DNA of 64,000 nucleotides, taken from Sipunculus nudus. Taxonomy: Eukaryota > Annelida > Sipuncula > Golfingiida > Sipunculidae. The DNA lies in the NCBI GenBank assembly GCA_026874595.1, contig CM049311.1, positions 61,324,453 to 61,388,452 of the forward strand, given 5' to 3'. Positions 35,701 to 40,300 of this stretch are shown here, piece after piece; the first letter of the stretch is position 1; each line of letters starts with the position of its first letter. The notes under the pieces were generated by a model that saw only the letters and a program-made list of their open reading frames with translations, did not search any database and was not told where the DNA came from. The translations under genes were made by a program, and so were the position numbers.

Positions 35701-35815
35701 TCGGATAGATGGTCCCCGGGCATGAACGGCTACGTTTCTCATCTTTCTTCAGTATCTTCACGTTACCTTTATTTTTCGACGGCCTCTTGCCTGGAAGCAT
35801 TTTGCTCCTCTCCAT
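2411..35815 (-). CDS. INTS1: Integrator complex subunit 1, N-terminal part, 21 exons, 3' end outside window
   Basis: INTS1 is the large nuclear scaffold of the Integrator complex, which binds RNA polymerase II, processes snRNA 3' ends and attenuates transcription; the cutting subunit (INTS11) is encoded elsewhere. I joined 21 minus-strand exons with GT/AG borders and consistent phases. They give about 979 codons, somewhat under half of the roughly 2,200-residue family length. Diagnostic strings in family order include SLLCGAVKYLKL, EDSLGERVWVD, RNLLRVMTAACGYSEVRL, ARNPNNM, DLLTNKDDYLRA, QRDAVWWLHSEVPS, LNLCTYHHPDNI, ALYWKAW, LLCRSRKPDFLLEIIQ and VLPVQCLCEFLLHD. The region around exons 8-9 corresponds to the segment Pfam describes as RPB2-binding in INTS1 (from memory). 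No exon for the following part is visible in 1-2410, so the gene continues to the left. Introns range from about 0.4 to 8.1 kb and are full of repeats. Identity is near certain; exon 1 is the least sure junction. Confidence 0.95.
3065..3740. repeat. Dispersed repeat family I, two abutting copies
   Basis: Two units in tandem (about 3100-3420 and 3425-3740). The first has GGTGGCGCCACC (3390-3401), the second a GGAC/GACA tail and GGGCTGAGGGCTAAAAAA. Each carries a perfect AGGTCAAGGTCA (3231-3242, 3532-3543). It lies in INTS1 intron 20. Confidence 0.75.
3741..4265. other. Rest of INTS1 intron 20: nothing recognised
   Basis: AT-rich sequence with one poly-C run (3984-3997). No repeat pairing or frame that I can support. 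Confidence 0.6.
4266..4395 (-). CDS. INTS1: INTS1 exon 20
   Basis: 130 bp, TTGATCAG|TGGACA to CGACAG|GTAAGG, phase 2 in and 0 out. It encodes VLEQLKQLNAVLSLGNLLCR then SRKPDFLLEIIQRQ, matching LRLGHLLCRSRNPDFLLHIIQRQ. Confidence 0.98.
4480..4864. mobile_element. TIR element (MITE-like), copy 1
   Basis: Ends are perfect 12-bp inverted repeats, GTCCCCTGCTTC and GAAGCAGGGGAC. The inside has TCTCCACATGTCATA twice and a GACAGACAGGGGGACAGACC tract. A second copy with worn ends is at 13848-14250. No target duplication is clear. It lies in intron 19. Confidence 0.75.
4865..5438. other. INTS1 intron 19 remainder: nothing recognised
   Basis: Low-complexity AT-rich intron sequence. No frame, RNA-like fold or repeat partner noticed. 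Confidence 0.6.
5439..5563 (-). CDS. INTS1: INTS1 exon 19
   Basis: 125 bp, TGTTTCAG|GTGGCT to ACCCAG|GTAACA, phase 0 in and 2 out. It encodes EKQEILEFEMHLAAATSKV, TITEANSLLLSQVTRMEP; EKQEILxFExHLAAAxxKxTITE is conserved. Confidence 0.97.
5593..6250. mobile_element. Possible Helitron-like end inside intron 18
   Basis: A 65-bp piece (5593-5655) recurs at 6637-6707, 8455-8515 and 8530-8590. At 5655 it is followed by CTAGCTGATAAACCC, similar in position and CTAG start to the element beginning at 6708. No other end is visible. Weak call. Confidence 0.35.
6708..8450 (+). mobile_element. Helitron/pearl-like non-autonomous element B with 279-bp tandem units
   Basis: 5' end: CTAGAATACGG, a hairpin GTAGTCG/CGACTAC (6719-6737), then GTATCCGCC (6740-6748). 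3' end: hairpin GTATCCGC...GGCGGATAC (8417-8446), so the two ends share a subterminal inverted repeat. Between them are about four 279-bp units (marks at 7283, 7562, 7841, 8121), each with two GGTGGCGCCACC palindromes, and a degraded one near 7003. There is no coding capacity; small ORFs here are repeat noise. Architecture matches the pearl/HINE type known in bivalves; that assignment is inferred. Confidence 0.75.
8451..8600. repeat. Two further copies of the intron 18 short repeat
   Basis: TAATATTTAAAACTTACATG-like blocks at about 8485-8515 and 8560-8587 match 5593-5655 and 6637-6700. These are pieces of the sequence into which the CTAG elements inserted, duplicated locally. Confidence 0.6.
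8714..8789 (-). CDS. INTS1: INTS1 exon 18 (76 bp)
   Basis: TGAACAG|CCATTA to AGACAG|GTGAGT, phase 2 in and 0 out. It encodes NHYKFPPPTMVTHDKAAEDI then KNKERQ, matching NNYSYPPCTLTDEETRTE. This exon has no ATG-to-stop ORF of note. Confidence 0.93.
9177..9237 (-). CDS. INTS1: INTS1 exon 17 (61 bp)
   Basis: TTTTGTCAG|GTCGGA to GACAAA|GTAGGT, phase 1 in and 2 out. It encodes RTAWDEYPILRCFMEMSMT, matching AAWEEYPTLKMLMEMVMTN. The donor could be read three bases either way, but this position preserves the phase into exon 18. Confidence 0.95.
9238..10087. other. INTS1 intron 16: nothing recognised
   Basis: AT-rich, including TTTATATATTTAT-type low complexity at 9550-9620. No repeat partner found in the window. 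Confidence 0.6.
10088..10179 (-). CDS. INTS1: INTS1 exon 16
   Basis: 92 bp, TCATTCTAG|GTACAC to ACCTTTG|GTGAGT, phase 2 in and 1 out. It encodes YTAPTLAITALYWKAWVMLL and IIAAYNPATF, matching LAISTLYWKAWPLLLVVAAFNP. Confidence 0.97.
10580..11098. repeat. Dispersed repeat family II, copy 1 (intron 15)
   Basis: About 520 bp homologous along its length to 54700-55215. Shared marks include CAGGAGCC(A/G)TTCCTC, CTGGCAT(G/A)TAA and GACGTCAGTCAATxxGAC, ending AACCTTCTGTGTAG. This copy keeps one perfect TGACGTCA (10990-10997); others have decayed. No coding frame. Confidence 0.75.
11204..11458 (-). CDS. INTS1: INTS1 exon 15
   Basis: 255 bp, AATTCTAG|GGTAAT to AAAAGG|GTAAGC, phase 2 in and out. It encodes FRLVSEVPVMEDTLMRVLLI, then PADAIDLAYMLVRRSAPL, ERLGLVDALLNLCTYHHPD and NIPLP. 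It is one of the longest and best conserved stretches here. Confidence 0.98.
11459..12736. other. INTS1 intron 14: nothing recognised apart from a poly-G run
   Basis: Poly-G at about 12419-12432. The rest is AT-rich without a repeat partner or frame that I can support. Confidence 0.6.
12737..12808 (-). CDS. INTS1: INTS1 exon 14 (72 bp)
   Basis: A short exon, CAGTCTCAG|GAAGGT to GAGAGG|GTGAGT, phase 2 in and out. It encodes KVLFIEKGEAYFKIDNWPPE, matching KVLFxExxETYYKWDNWPPE of the family. It is about two residues shorter than vertebrates at its start. Confidence 0.95.
13197..13317 (-). CDS. INTS1: INTS1 exon 13
   Basis: 121 bp, GTCATTGCAG|ACCTTG to TACTG|GTTAGC, phase 1 in and 2 out. It encodes LEVLRNFQRQLSVIQRDAVW and WLHSEVPSMYKIKPNDYTY. 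The string IQRDAVWWLHxxVPS is strongly conserved. Confidence 0.97.
13848..14250. mobile_element. TIR element (MITE-like), copy 2
   Basis: Homologous to 4480-4864 in the same orientation. It starts TTGTCCCCTGCTTC; the other end is worn (GGGGGACAATTAATG). Shared interior marks are TCTCCACATGTCATA and GCATGAGAGCAATCACT. It lies in intron 12. Confidence 0.75.
14343..14451 (-). CDS. INTS1: INTS1 exon 12
   Basis: 109 bp, TTTTGCAG|GATCGA to CCCAAAG|GTACAT, phase 0 in and 1 out. It encodes DRMLLSTTDLITTVALLSVT and AVREAASAHNRGDPK, matching the weaker vertebrate pattern ITDVLAVSMMLGIT and VKEAGIAWDKGE. Confidence 0.93.
14452..14923. other. INTS1 intron 11: nothing recognised
   Basis: A 104-codon plus-strand ORF here (14558-14872) is AT-rich intron sequence without family resemblance. 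No repeat seen. Confidence 0.6.
14924..15106 (-). CDS. INTS1: INTS1 exon 11
   Basis: 183 bp (61 codons), ACATTGCAG|ATTTTA to TTCAAG|GTTGGT, phase 0 both ends. It encodes FLDLLTNKDDYLRALRTLLR, then MNFAALARGMMQTRRDSKF. The string DLLTNKDDYLRAxRxLLREI is an INTS1 hallmark. Confidence 0.98.
15573..15714 (-). CDS. INTS1: INTS1 exon 10
   Basis: 142 bp, CTTACAG|AGAACT to GGACAG|GTAAGC, phase 2 in and 0 out. It encodes RELLSQHESNLHTLMTH and VYNELSQARNPNNMTLISI; NELSxARNPNNM is conserved. Most of the exon is duplicated just upstream (15823-16054). Confidence 0.97.
15591..16054 (-). repeat. INTS1: 232-bp tandem duplication spanning the 5' part of INTS1 exon 10 and its acceptor
   Basis: 15591-15822 and 15823-16054 are the same 232 bp with one difference that I can see. 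The unit has 124 bp of exon 10, its acceptor and 108 bp of intron 9. The upstream copy has an acceptor at 15946 but lacks the exon end and donor. In the exon frame it reads 41 codons and then hits TAG at 15820-15822. It is either a very recent duplication or an assembly artefact. Confidence 0.95.
16459..16604 (-). CDS. INTS1: INTS1 exon 9 (real copy beside decoy copies)
   Basis: 146 bp, TATATTGTAG|TTGACC to TATTAG|GTAAGT, phase 0 in and 2 out. It encodes LTRSAQDLLMSVCLNC, VEVMSLLCKIRLKTKPLI and SHYHLCIR. Its first 59 bp and its acceptor are repeated three more times upstream (see 16546-16886). This copy is the real one because only it reaches a donor without a stop. Confidence 0.96.
16546..16886 (-). 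repeat. 87-bp tandem array containing the exon 9 acceptor and first 59 bp of exon
   Basis: Four copies at an exact 87-bp period (start marks 16546, 16633, 16720, 16807). The lowest overlaps the true exon 9 border. The other three carry the same acceptor (first exonic base 16691, 16778, 16865) and the same 20 codons, then run into the next copy's intronic part, where an in-frame TAG follows. None has its own donor. They are decoy 3' splice sites inside intron 8. Confidence 0.93.
16887..17584. other. INTS1 intron 8 remainder: nothing recognised
   Basis: Unique-looking AT-rich intron sequence between the decoy array and exon 8. Confidence 0.6.
17585..17771 (-). CDS. INTS1: INTS1 exon 8
   Basis: 187 bp, TTTTAACAG|GTACAC to CCAAAG|GTATGA, phase 2 in and 0 out. 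It encodes YVLDLIREQLSRRQPID, RNLLRVMTAACGYSEVRL and KLEMWLQNPK, near-identical to the family. This lies in the segment annotated in Pfam as RPB2-binding (from memory). Confidence 0.98.
18068..18890 (-). mobile_element. Non-LTR retrotransposon (LINE) 3' fragment, same family as 411-1078
   Basis: On minus one frame gives TEIYYNSFLPKSIRLWNKL, KYFNSGTRKAQIIHTRLRTQ and, after one TAG, RRHLSNDPKCQCGYETE then AEHYLLQCQL, ending ENTNRFKT at 18335. NSFxPxxIRLWN and CQCGxxxEx..HYLLQC are standard LINE reverse-transcriptase C-terminal features. A CAATAAAATATC tail and a (CAAA)n microsatellite (18068-18094) follow. It is 5' truncated and carries a single in-frame stop. It lies in intron 7, same strand as the gene. 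Confidence 0.92.
18935..19049 (-). CDS. INTS1: INTS1 exon 7 (acidic linker)
   Basis: 115 bp, GTCACACAG|GTAGCC to CCCAAG|GTGAGT, phase 1 in and 2 out. It encodes an acidic stretch (MAMDDEDKSMDTEDMLDQYG) that is poorly conserved, matching the variable acidic segment before the RYxxxxxSVEEYVLD motif in vertebrates. Support comes from phase and splice sites more than from sequence identity. Confidence 0.85.
19050..19640. other. INTS1 intron 6, right part: nothing recognised
   Basis: Small ORFs on both strands (19209-19503) overlap each other and show no family features. Confidence 0.55.
19640..22545. mobile_element. Tandem-repeat element with 12-bp inverted ends and DR1 motifs, interrupted at 20541-21910
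   Basis: The ends hold ATCCCCTCGCAT (19652-19663) and its exact complement ATGCGAGGGGAT (22503-22514); the 5' end also folds (TCGCA/TGCGA). Between them about eight units of about 150-180 bp repeat CACAGCACCCACTTCTTGAA, AAGCCAAACCGTTTGACC and CACCCATGGATGAAGAAACC. Most units contain (G/A)GGGTCAAAGGTCA. No coding capacity. It resembles the Helitron-like elements at 6708 and 20541 in design. It lies in intron 6. Confidence 0.75.
20541..21910 (+). mobile_element. Helitron/pearl-like non-autonomous element A, nested
   Basis: 5' end: CTAGATGTG, hairpin GTGTCG-GAA-CGACAC (20547-20561), then ATGCCCCCGCC (20564-20574). 3' end: GGCGGGGGCAT (21899-21909), the exact complement, preceded by its hairpin partner. 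Inside are about seven units of about 180 bp sharing AGGCCAATATCTGCAGGCATT-like and GTAAAACGGTCAAAAGTAGG blocks. It sits inside a DR1-array unit: host CTTCTTGAA is left and AAAGCTTGTGG right, with no added target duplication beyond a run of A. That fits Helitron-type insertion. Confidence 0.8.
22705..22849 (-). CDS. INTS1: INTS1 exon 6
   Basis: 145 bp, ATTTTCAG|GTTTAC to GGGGCAG|GTTGGT, phase 0 in and 1 out. It encodes VYMEDSLGERVWVDRRDC and FVDNIQTAFNTKMP, among the best conserved strings of INTS1, followed by a variable Pro/Gly linker. Confidence 0.97.
22970..23485. repeat. Dispersed repeat with GGAC tail (intron 5)
   Basis: Two partial internal repeats of TGACxTCTGACCTCATTA (about 23070, 23210) and a (GGAC)n/(GACA)n tail at 23414-23444. 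It resembles family I in its tail only. Confidence 0.5.
23776..23913 (-). CDS. INTS1: INTS1 exon 5
   Basis: 138 bp, phase 0 in and out, TTTTCAG|GCATTC to CTCAAG|GTCAGG. It encodes 46 residues with SFKAKGNALVPVLTCNIL and DEENWPDSFLK, closely matching the family (FKAKGNSLVSVLACNLL, DENWPEIFVK). No long ORF marks it because both flanks are intron. Confidence 0.95.
23914..24492. other. INTS1 intron 4, right part: nothing recognised
   Basis: AT-rich, no repeat partner or frame noticed. Confidence 0.55.
24493..25215. mobile_element. CTAGATGTG-start repeat fragment interrupted by a TIR element
   Basis: CTAGATGTGGTCAGACAATGGT (24494-24515) continues after the insertion as CCTCAGAGGGCCCCGCG (from 25160). 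The CTAGATGTG start equals that of element A. The other end is unclear. Confidence 0.45.
24516..25153. mobile_element. 638-bp TIR DNA element with AATGGT target duplication
   Basis: Ends TAGAGCCCCGTTTTTTCCG and (complement) TAGAGCCCCGTTTTTTCTG, about 20 bp with one mismatch. AATGGT flanks both sides (24510-24515, 25154-25159). There is an additional AACGGAA-rich subterminal zone, GTTTAAAC palindrome included. No transposase. Superfamily unsure: hAT usually makes 8-bp duplications. Confidence 0.75.
25385..25885. repeat. 145-bp tandem repeat, about 3.5 units
   Basis: GGGAAAGC(T/G)GCAG marks at 25431, 25576, 25720 and 25865 give periods of 145, 144, 145. Each unit has CATCCCTGTGA, TTGTTGAGTTATCG and GGCGGCCATATTG. 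No function known. Confidence 0.8.
25886..26009 (-). mobile_element. Single end of the hAT-like element found at 47049
   Basis: Read on minus it begins CAGGGTTGTTATTTTTCC and goes on for about 120 bp matching 47049-47175, including CCCGGGATTAATTGG-type blocks. The other end is not present, so it is a truncated copy. It stops 84 bp from exon 4. Confidence 0.8.
26094..26290 (-). CDS. INTS1: INTS1 exon 4
   Basis: 197 bp from TTTACAG|TTGACC to ATAGAG|GTGAGA, phase 1 in and 0 out. It encodes SLLCGAVKYLKLNRAKPEP and a following helix ending in EVVIE, matching the family pattern GVLCGAVKQLKVTRAKP. This is the start of the conserved helical-repeat part. Confidence 0.95.
26291..26789. other. INTS1 intron 3: nothing recognised
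   Basis: A 104-codon plus ORF (26435-26749) has no family features and overlaps only intron. Confidence 0.6.
26790..27026 (-). CDS. INTS1: INTS1 exon 3
   Basis: 237 bp, entered at TTGTTCTCCAG|GATC in phase 1 and left at GGAAG|GTGGGT in phase 1. It encodes a low-complexity Ser/Pro/Lys/Gly-rich stretch, probably disordered, containing APKKPKMG, a basic patch that could act in nuclear import (inference). The ATG at 27042 lies in the intron, before the acceptor, and is not the start. Confidence 0.85.
27600..27629 (-). CDS. INTS1: INTS1 coding exon 2, 30-nt microexon
   Basis: A 30-nt exon between TTTTCATAG and GTATGT. In the frame set by exon 1 it gives (V)HPPADLIALG, which matches the conserved HPPPGDFIALGSK of vertebrate INTS1 and continues as SKSRPG in exon 3. 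It is too short for ordinary ORF searches. Confidence 0.85.
   Translation of the reverse strand, partial: SILLLTSLH
27630..29460. other. INTS1 intron 1, left part: nothing recognised
   Basis: AT-rich sequence. A short hairpin (CACGG-CAGG...CCTG-CCGTG, about 28557-28584) is the only structure noticed. Opposed ORFs at 28590-28831 are overlapping noise. Confidence 0.5.
29707..30386. mobile_element. Foldback element with arms of about 165-175 bp
   Basis: 29707-29880 and 30222-30386 are inverted copies: TTAGAAAGTGGCTGAATGGCC against GGCCACTTAGCCACTTTCTAA, and GAAATGAATGCATGCTCTAT against ATAGAGCATGCATTCATTTC. About 340 bp of unrelated AT-rich DNA is the loop. Outer borders lie in TATA-rich sequence, so the target duplication cannot be read. 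Confidence 0.85.
30387..31380. other. Intron 1 segment with a GC-rich island (31020-31290)
   Basis: 31020-31290 is strikingly richer in GC than its surroundings, with partly repeated GGCCGA(C/G)TGTCTCTGGG blocks. An AATAAACCCTCC signal-like string is upstream at about 30949. It could be a worn LTR or another element; no borders found. Confidence 0.35.
31385..31465 (+). repeat. tRNA-like pol III promoter segment, possible SINE head
   Basis: GCTCACTTAGTAGCGTG resembles box A and AGGCTCGATTCCTG box B of a tRNA, about 35 bp apart. No full cloverleaf can be drawn, so it is not a functional tRNA gene. A SINE body is not obvious. Confidence 0.4.
31611..33727. mobile_element. hAT-like non-autonomous DNA element 1
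   Basis: Ends CAGACATGGG and CCCATGTCTG, flanked by a perfect 8-bp duplication TTCTATAG (31603-31610, 33728-33735). CAG-type ends and 8-bp duplications are the hAT signature. Both subterminal zones are filled with TAATAG repeats (31621-31740; 33582-33715). The 1.8 kb interior is AT-rich with no transposase. It lies in INTS1 intron 1. Confidence 0.92.
33822..35475. mobile_element. hAT-like non-autonomous DNA element 2
   Basis: Ends GGGCTCGACTTTTTAC and GTAAAAAGTCGAACCGC are imperfect inverted repeats, flanked by TTATGAAA and TTGTGAAA (8 bp, one mismatch). Subterminal zones repeat GGAACTGACC and its complement. The interior is AT-rich with no transposase. The end lies about 290 bp from INTS1 exon 1. 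Confidence 0.75.
35767..35815 (-). CDS. INTS1: INTS1 coding exon 1 (start codon)
   Basis: The 16 codons read MERSKMLPGKRPSKNK and end in phase 1 at AAAG|GTAACG. Joined to the 30-nt exon 2 (phase 1), the product resembles the basic vertebrate INTS1 N terminus followed by HPPxDxIALGSK. The ATG has T at -3 and G at +4, a middling context. An upstream ATG at 35826 opens another frame. A GC-rich stretch with a CTCF-like site lies just upstream, as expected near a promoter. The phase fit and the similarity support this exon; a transcript would settle it. Confidence 0.65.
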
Positions 35816-36010
35816 GTATGTCTCATATAGGTGTTACAGCCTCATCAACATCAGTGAGCTGATGATTTATTCCTGTCGAGCCTGAAGGGACAACGTCTAT
35901 TCTCTTCGAAGCTTCCACGGCATATCTAATTGCCCGCCAGGGGGCGCAAAACGCACTCGTTTTGCGGGCCGGGTGCGTCGTTTTCGAAGTCACAGTATCA
36001 CAGGGAATGC
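35816..36010 (-). promoter_or_regulatory. INTS1: Putative INTS1 5' UTR and promoter-proximal region
   Basis: This 195 bp upstream of the INTS1 ATG is clearly richer in G, C and CpG than its flanks. It holds a CTCF-like core (35934-35947) overlapping a perfect 9-bp inverted repeat with a 4-base loop (35945-35966, arms CGCAAAACG). An upstream ATG at 35826-35824 would open a frame that passes the ATG and ends at a TAG in exon 2. I see no TATA box. The start site cannot be placed from sequence alone. Confidence 0.5.
35934..35947 (+). promoter_or_regulatory. CTCF-like core motif
   Basis: CCGCCAGGGGGCGC fits the bilaterian CTCF core (CCRSCAGGGGGCGC) at every position I can recall. It stands about 120 bp upstream of the INTS1 start codon. 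Binding is inferred. Confidence 0.55.
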
Positions 36011-36349
36011 AGAATATAAGTTAGATATTTGAAGTTTCTGGGTGCTAACGGGACTAGTATTTTTGTACTGAGAAAGCAAGGTTATTTTAACATTAATACT
36101 GTTGTACCGGATTGGCTGTTAACGTAATGGAACCTGGAAAATCAAACGTACAGAAGCGGATCCAGGGGGTCCGGACACCCCCCCCCCCTTCTGCAACTGC
36201 AACCCTTTTTAGCTCAGCTGACTATAAGTCATCTAAGCTATAGTCGTGGTCCATTGTCCATCGTCCGTCCGTCCGTAAGACTGGCACGTTTCGACACAAT
36301 TGGACCTACGAATCTGAAATTCGGCATACAGTTAGATCCCAGTCAAGAC

Positions 36350-37268
36350 GTGAGCTAACCTCGAGATCACTGTGATATCATTAGAGAGTCACGGATGTTA
36401 GTTCATAACTATGAACCAACTGTGAACTCATGGTTAGGTCACTGCAGTGAGTTCATGTCTGTTACACAACACTGAGTTCACAGTGATATCACGTGGGTGA
36501 CTTCAAAAATGTGACACCACAGTGAATTCACAACCGTGAGCTCACAGTGATATCATGGCATGAGTTCATGTCTGTTACACCACCGTGCAGACCTGGGAGC
36601 CAGCCGTTGACCTGTAAATCGGCTGGCTGGAAGAAAAAATGGCTGGCTAGCCGGCTCAGGTCTAAGAACAATGATGATTGCTGAGTGGACAACGTTGTGG
36701 CTGGCTAGCCGGCTGAGCCGTATATAAAGATGAGGCAAATATTTAATGGACAAAATGTCAGTCTAATGCAATTATATTTATATGTACAAGAATATGAAAC
36801 ATTTTAAAGAATATTTTAACAAGGTTATTACCCTTCGGATAAATTGATTTTATTCAATATCACGCCGGGCGTGTACAAGGACAGTGAGTGGTTACATGAA
36901 GGATGGGGTTCCCCCACTGTGTTTTCAGATTTGACAACATAGCGTGTTTTGGTGATGTTGAGCGCTTATTTGATCAGATGAAATTTGTTATGATTTTCCT
37001 CATTTCTTTTGACAGACGTTGGTTACACATTCATTATTTGATCTCAACTGATATAACGTTACATTGCTAAAAGCATCGGGAAAAATCGAAGGCTTCAATT
37101 CAGCTATTGAGATATATATAGATATCATTGTTTGCATGCTCTATAAGAAACTGTTTTCGTGCGCTCACTTGCAGTGTCTCGTGTGCCGAACTTAAAGTGT
37201 CATGCCTTGACCTAGCTACTGTGTGCTTCTTTTTTTAACTGTATCACATGAGGTTAAGCGAAAGGGCA

Positions 37269-37330
<62 letters not shown>

Positions 37331-40300
37331 TACAGAAAGTCATGCTTCACCCGCGAGTGTCTCTACATTAATAAAAACATTTGGTAATAATCTGTCATTT
37401 GAGGAGGGAGAGAGGTGATATAATCGTACAAAATTGAACTCCAGTCCAAGAGTTTTTATAATAATTATGAAAATTTGATTACTTAAAACATATTGTGAAA
37501 TCTTCTTGATGTAATGTGAACAGACCAACTCACTGCCACAACCACGAAATCTCTAATTCCTTTTGGCCTAGCCTATGATCAATACCTATGATCAACCTAT
37601 GTTTTTTTCTTGCGCTGAACTTTCCAGGTCGCAATCCTGTACGTAATTTGTCACGTGTCTTAATTGAAATATGAATTTTGTCATGCATTTTCGCAGGTGT
37701 CAGCCTCAATTATCCCCGTGACCTCTGTGACCCTTAAAATGTTCATGCAGGAATATGTTTGTTGGTTGAAGCAGCCGGTGTCTGCAGCTGTTTGACACTG
37801 ATTTGGTCTCGCGTTTTAAATTCAAATTGCTAACCAATCAGACTCGCTTAAAAGTTTAGTTTCTACTCAAGGATTTTATTACATTTATCCATATGTGTTA
37901 ACACGAATGACATTTGTAGCATGATTATAATATGAGGTAGTTATGAGCGGTCGCTGGCTGCCGACATCGTTTTATGGTTATACGTACACTGTCTTATATT
38001 GGCTGGAAACAATGATAACAAAAATGCATGCATATTTTTTCCATACATATAACAGCTTTTCCCTATGGTTTTCGTTCATTTAATCCTAAATTTTAACCGA
38101 GCAGTGCAAAATATTTTTTTTAAATATTGCACATCGACCTCAGTAACTTTAAATATTCAAGCATCAGTATCTGACTGAATAAACTTGGGAATGATCTGGA
38201 TTCCTGCATTTTTTTCTCTTTATTTTGAGCAACCAGGGTTAGAGGAACGCCCTTGATCAAACGGGGAATATGCCAGTTATCCGGTCTGAAAAAAGAGGCT
38301 TGCGGGAACCTTGTTAACTGTCTAACATAATGACTTACAACTTCCATAAAATTAATCATGCATTACCATTGCGAAGCCATGCAGCTCGATGATATCTGGT
38401 TGAGACGGGTTCGTGTTAACATAATACTGTAGTAACTATTTACAAGCTGACATATGCAAGCGAATATCCCTTTTTTCATCAGCTTATCAATATTTCAACG
38501 GCGGCTGAGCCGGTGTTTAATAATCGGCGGCGGCTGGCGCAATTCGGCGGCTCAAGAAAGCTATCGGCGGCGGCTTGCTTATAAAATAAACGGCGGCGGC
38601 TGGCTCAATTCGGTGGCGGCTCCCAGGTCTGCCACCGTGAGTTCACAGTGATCACAGGATGACATCAAAAATGTGACCCGCTGGTGAATTCACAATTGTG
38701 AGCTCAAAGTGATATTATGGCATGAGTTCATGACTGTCACACAACAGTTTGTTCACAGTGATATCACAGGATGACATAAAAAATGTGACACCGCGGTGAA
38801 TTCACAACAGTGAGTTTACAGTGATATCTCAGGATGACGTTAAAATCTGACAGCACAGTGAATTCACAAGCTTGAGTTCACAGTGACGGCATTGCTTGAG
38901 GTCATGTATGTTACTTATCAGCAACTCACAGTGATATCACAGGATGACGTAAAAATGTGACATCACATTGAATCCACAACCGTGAGCTCACAGTGATAGC
39001 ATAGCAGTGAGATCATGTATGTTATACAAGAGTGAGTTCACAATGATATCACAGGATGACGTCAAAATGTGACGCCACATTGAATTCACAACCGTGAGCT
39101 CAGAGTGATATCATGGCATGAGTTCATGTCTGTTACACATCAGTTTGTTCACAATGATATCACAGGATGACATAAAAAAATGAGACACCACGGTGAATTC
39201 ATAACCGTGAGCTCACAGTGAAATCATGGCATGAGTTCATGTCTGTTACACAACAGTGAGTTCACAATGATATCACAGGATGACGTCAAAAATGTGACAC
39301 CACGGTGAATTCACAACTGTGAGCTCACAGTGATATCTCAGGATGACGTCAAAAATGTGACACCACAGTGAATTCACAAGCTTGAGTTCATGTCTGTTAC
39401 ACAACAGTAAGTTCACGGTGATATCCCAGTAAGAGGTAAAAAAAAAATATGACACCACGGTGAATTCACAACGTTGAACTCACAATGATATCATAGCGTG
39501 AGTTCTTGTATGTTACTCATCAGCGAGCTCACAGTGATATCACAGGATGACGTCAAAATGTGACACCACATCGAATCCACAACTGTGAACTCAAAGTGAC
39601 AGCATACTAGCATAGCAGTGAGATCACGTATGTTATACAAAAGTTAGTTCACAATGATATCACAGGATGACGTCAAAATGTGACACCACATTGAACTCAC
39701 AACCGTGAGCTCACAGTGATATCATGGCATGGGCTCATGTATGTTACATAACAGTTAGTTCAGATTGATATCTCAGGATGACGTCAAGAATGTGACACCG
39801 CGGTGAATTCACAACAGTGAGCTCATAGTGATATCATGGCATGAGCTCATGTATGTTAAACAAAAGCTAGTTCAGATTGATATCTCAGGATGACGTCAAA
39901 AATGTGACACCACGGTGAGTTCACAAGCTTGAGTTCACAGTGATGACATTGCTTGAGTTCATGTCTGTTACACAACAGTGAGTTCACGGTGATATCCCAG
40001 TATGAGGTAAAAAATATGACAGCACGGTGAATTCACAACGTTGAACCCACAATGATATCATGCTTGAGTTCTTGTATATTACTCATCAGCGAGCTCACTG
40101 TGATATCACAAGATGACGTTAAAATGTGACACCAAATTGAATCCACAACCGTGAACTCAAAGTGACAGCATACTAGCATAGCAGTGAGATCATGTATGTT
40201 ATAAAAAAAGTTAGTTCACAATGATATCACAGGATGACGTCAAAATGTGACACCACATTGAATTCACAACCGTGAACTCACAGTGATATCATAGCATGGG

